Shown here: piece by piece, positions 62,595-64,000 of the stretch
How the letters are laid out: every line of letters begins with the position of its first letter
Numbering within the stretch: position 1 is the stretch's first letter
From: Trichuris trichiura
Taxonomy: Eukaryota; Nematoda; Enoplea; Trichinellida; Trichuridae
Direction: 5' to 3'
Length of the DNA: 64,000 bases
Assembly (NCBI GenBank): GCA_037903355.1
Contig: JBAJFE010000062.1
Coordinates: 310,001-374,000 of the forward strand
The notes under the pieces: model-generated
Seen by the model: the letters and a program-made list of their open reading frames with translations, nothing else
The model's database searches: none
Told to the model about the DNA's origin: nothing
Program-made: the position numbers and the translations under genes

Positions 62595-63311
62595 ATGAAT
62601 ATTTTGCCGAAGAAACGATGGCACGTTCGTACAAAGGAAAATGTGGCGAAGGTAAGGAGAGACGAAGCGGCCGCTGCGGCCGAAGAGCGAGCTCGTATGG
62701 CGCGAGCCGCCTTAGCCGAACAAGAGGCGCGAACGAAATTTTTGATTTCTCGTCTCGGCGATGACGCCGAAGCATCGTCGGACATTGTTGGCATCTCCGA
62801 CAAAGAACAAAAGGGACATCTCAACTTGTTTGACGAAGCCGGCTCGCGAGGGGGAATTTTCGGCGTCAATCCCGAAGCTGAGGCTGAAAAGAAGCAACAG
62901 CGCGAACGAGAGGAACGTCGCATTGGTCTGCTTCGATATTTGGGCGAAGGCTCAATGGAATACATGAAGCAAACGCCATGGTACGAGCAAGTGCCCGAAC
63001 GTTTCAAAAATCGCGACCACCCTCCTCCTGCTCCTACAACAAGCCATGACGATGAGCAAAGGAGTATTAAGGAGGCTGAAAAGCGGAAGAAACGTAAGAA
63101 ACACCCGCCAACGATGGAAGAGCTCAGAGCTGAGCGCCTTAAACGAGAAAAGCTAGAAAATGCTCGCAGCGAATTGCTTTTGAAACACCGTACTCCCGCG
63201 AGGTCCGAACGCGTCGCTAAGAAAGACCGCAGTGATAGGGGAGCGCACGATTTCAGACAGAAGTACAGCAGCCAATTCAATCCAGTTTACGCTAAGCAGA
63301 ACCTACGTTAA
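62595..63311 (+). CDS. LENG1: LENG1 homologue (splicing-associated nuclear protein)
   Basis: Single-exon gene of 238 residues; human LENG1 has a similar length. LENG1 proteins carry a CIR-type N-terminal domain and appear in spliceosomal preparations. The start MNILPKKRWHVRTKENVAKV matches human [20 protein letters not shown], which fixes the ATG at 62595; an in-frame ATG 21 residues upstream is open but outside the family alignment. Other landmarks: EQEARTKFL, GLLRYLGEG, TPWYEQVPERF, LRAERLKREKLENARSELL and YSSQFNPVYA near the C-terminus. Long Glu/Arg/Lys-rich helices fill the middle. Confidence 0.93.
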   Translation: MNILPKKRWHVRTKENVAKVRRDEAAAAAEERARMARAALAEQEARTKFLISRLGDDAEASSDIVGISDKEQKGHLNLFDEAGSRGGIFGVNPEAEAEKKQQREREERRIGLLRYLGEGSMEYMKQTPWYEQVPERFKNRDHPPPAPTTSHDDEQRSIKEAEKRKKRKKHPPTMEELRAERLKREKLENARSELLLKHRTPARSERVAKKDRSDRGAHDFRQKYSSQFNPVYAKQNLR

Positions 63312-63474
63312 CCCCACAATATGCAAATTAAAATCTCTTATCACCATCCGTGTTATCTCTGTTTTTTGAAGTCTTCGTTTCGTCGATTGTACAGCGCTCG
63401 TCTCCAATCGATTGCTCTGTTCAACGCTTATCTCATTTTCCTTTCAAGCACAGCGTCTGATAAGCCTTAGGACT

Positions 63475-63808
63475 ATGGCAACCAAGGTAGGGGTCGCCCC
63501 AATCGCTTATTGATCTTCCGACTTTCGTTTCAGCTGGGAATCAATGGCGGTTTTTTGGACAAGCTTTATCGTCTTGTCGTGCAGCGCAACTCAACTTTCC
63601 TTATGGCCGGACTGATCGGCGCTTTCGCTCTTGAGCGAACTGTCGACGTTGTGTGCGACTCCATTTTCGACAAGGTCAATGAAGGAGTAAGTTTAAAAAA
63701 AAAAAACAATTTTTGCAGCGGGCCACGCGGACAGCGAGCTTTGTTTACTGTTTACAGAAACAATTCAAGGACTTTGTTAAAAAGTTGGAAGCGCAAAACC
63801 AGGAATGA
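63475..63808 (+). CDS. UQCR10: UQCR10, cytochrome bc1 complex subunit 9
   Basis: Small single-span subunit of respiratory complex III that contacts cytochrome c1 and the Rieske protein. Exons 63475-63486 (MATK), 63534-63686 and 63758-63808, 71 residues (human 63). LYRLVVQRNSTFLMAGLIGAF matches human LYSLLFRRTSTFALTIIVGV and contains the membrane helix; FALERTVDVVCDSIFDKVNEG aligns with FFERAFDQGADAIYDHINEG, followed by KQFKDFVKKLEAQNQE. The four-codon first exon is supported by its GTAGGG donor and phase. The N-terminus is about eight residues longer than in human. Confidence 0.93.
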
Positions 63809-63900
63809 ATCGAAGAGAAAAGCTACAAGCTGTTTAGATTAGTTAAACTCTGAAAAAGTGGGCAATTAAAGGAGTACTACGGCTGTAGTTGATGTGCCGC

Positions 63901-64000
63901 TTACTTTTTGACTATTTGTACCACGTCTTCGTCGTACAGAACGTGGTCTTTACCGCATCTTTGCGGGTTGTGCTTGACGGAGGAGCCCCAAACTAGGGCG
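63901..64000 (-). CDS. DRG1: DRG1 GTPase, C-terminal end (partial)
   Basis: Developmentally regulated GTP-binding protein 1 is a conserved Obg-related GTPase of the translation machinery. Only the last 33 codons are inside the window, on the minus strand, ending at TAA 63901-63903. They read [19 protein letters not shown] then [10 protein letters not shown], matching the TGS domain end of human DRG1 (ALVWGLSVKHNPQKVGKDH, EDVIQIVKK) nearly residue for residue. It is tail-to-tail with UQCR10, with 92 bp between stops. Confidence 0.92.
   Translation of the reverse strand, partial: ALVWGSSVKHNPQRCGKDHVLYDEDVVQIVKK

Overview
The window is animal nuclear DNA. Genes carry short introns (mostly about 45-85 bp, GT..AG) plus a few intron kilobases filled by transposons, and every host gene I could name is a conserved metazoan one. 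The best clue to the organism is COQ2: it has two tandem, homologous, interchangeable exons, the arrangement reported for animals that make rhodoquinone (parasitic and free-living helminths). Together with the compact introns and many Penelope-like elements, I infer a helminth, most likely a nematode and perhaps an early-branching (Trichuris/Trichinella-like) one. The species is not proven by the sequence.

Layout. 0-14 kb: a tRNA-Glu cluster (four good genes and two decayed copies), one tRNA-Gly, a tRNA-Phe fragment, NF45/ILF2 bracketed by an inverted repeat, and TBP. 14.5-17.7 kb: a young Ty3/gypsy LTR element with identical LTRs, a perfect 5-bp target duplication, and one long ORF that lacks the whole reverse transcriptase/RNase H region in frame. 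18-34.6 kb: RPA3, FHIP1 (FTS-Hook-interacting protein), COQ2 (minus; tail-to-tail with FHIP1 and head-to-head with secernin), and secernin, whose largest intron holds a Penelope-like element. 37.6-41 kb: CISD3 and a second, 5'-truncated Penelope family. 42-50 kb: ubinuclein, with a decayed Tigger/pogo transposon in intron 1. 50-57.5 kb: a third Penelope copy, TIMM9 (minus), and a nearly intact second Tigger-like element inserted 110 bp upstream of the TIMM9 start codon. 58-64 kb: HOOK, LENG1, UQCR10 and the C-terminus of DRG1 (minus).

Functional themes. Four genes encode mitochondrial proteins: COQ2 (quinone synthesis), UQCR10 (complex III), TIMM9 (inner-membrane import) and CISD3 (matrix Fe-S protein). 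HOOK and FHIP1, two of the three subunits of the FTS-Hook-FHIP dynein adaptor, lie about 33 kb apart on the same strand. TBP, RPA3 and ubinuclein act on DNA or chromatin. Every Penelope copy has a hammerhead-ribozyme-like motif in its terminal repeat. The strongest biological lead is the COQ2 exon pair, a likely switch between ubiquinone and rhodoquinone synthesis.
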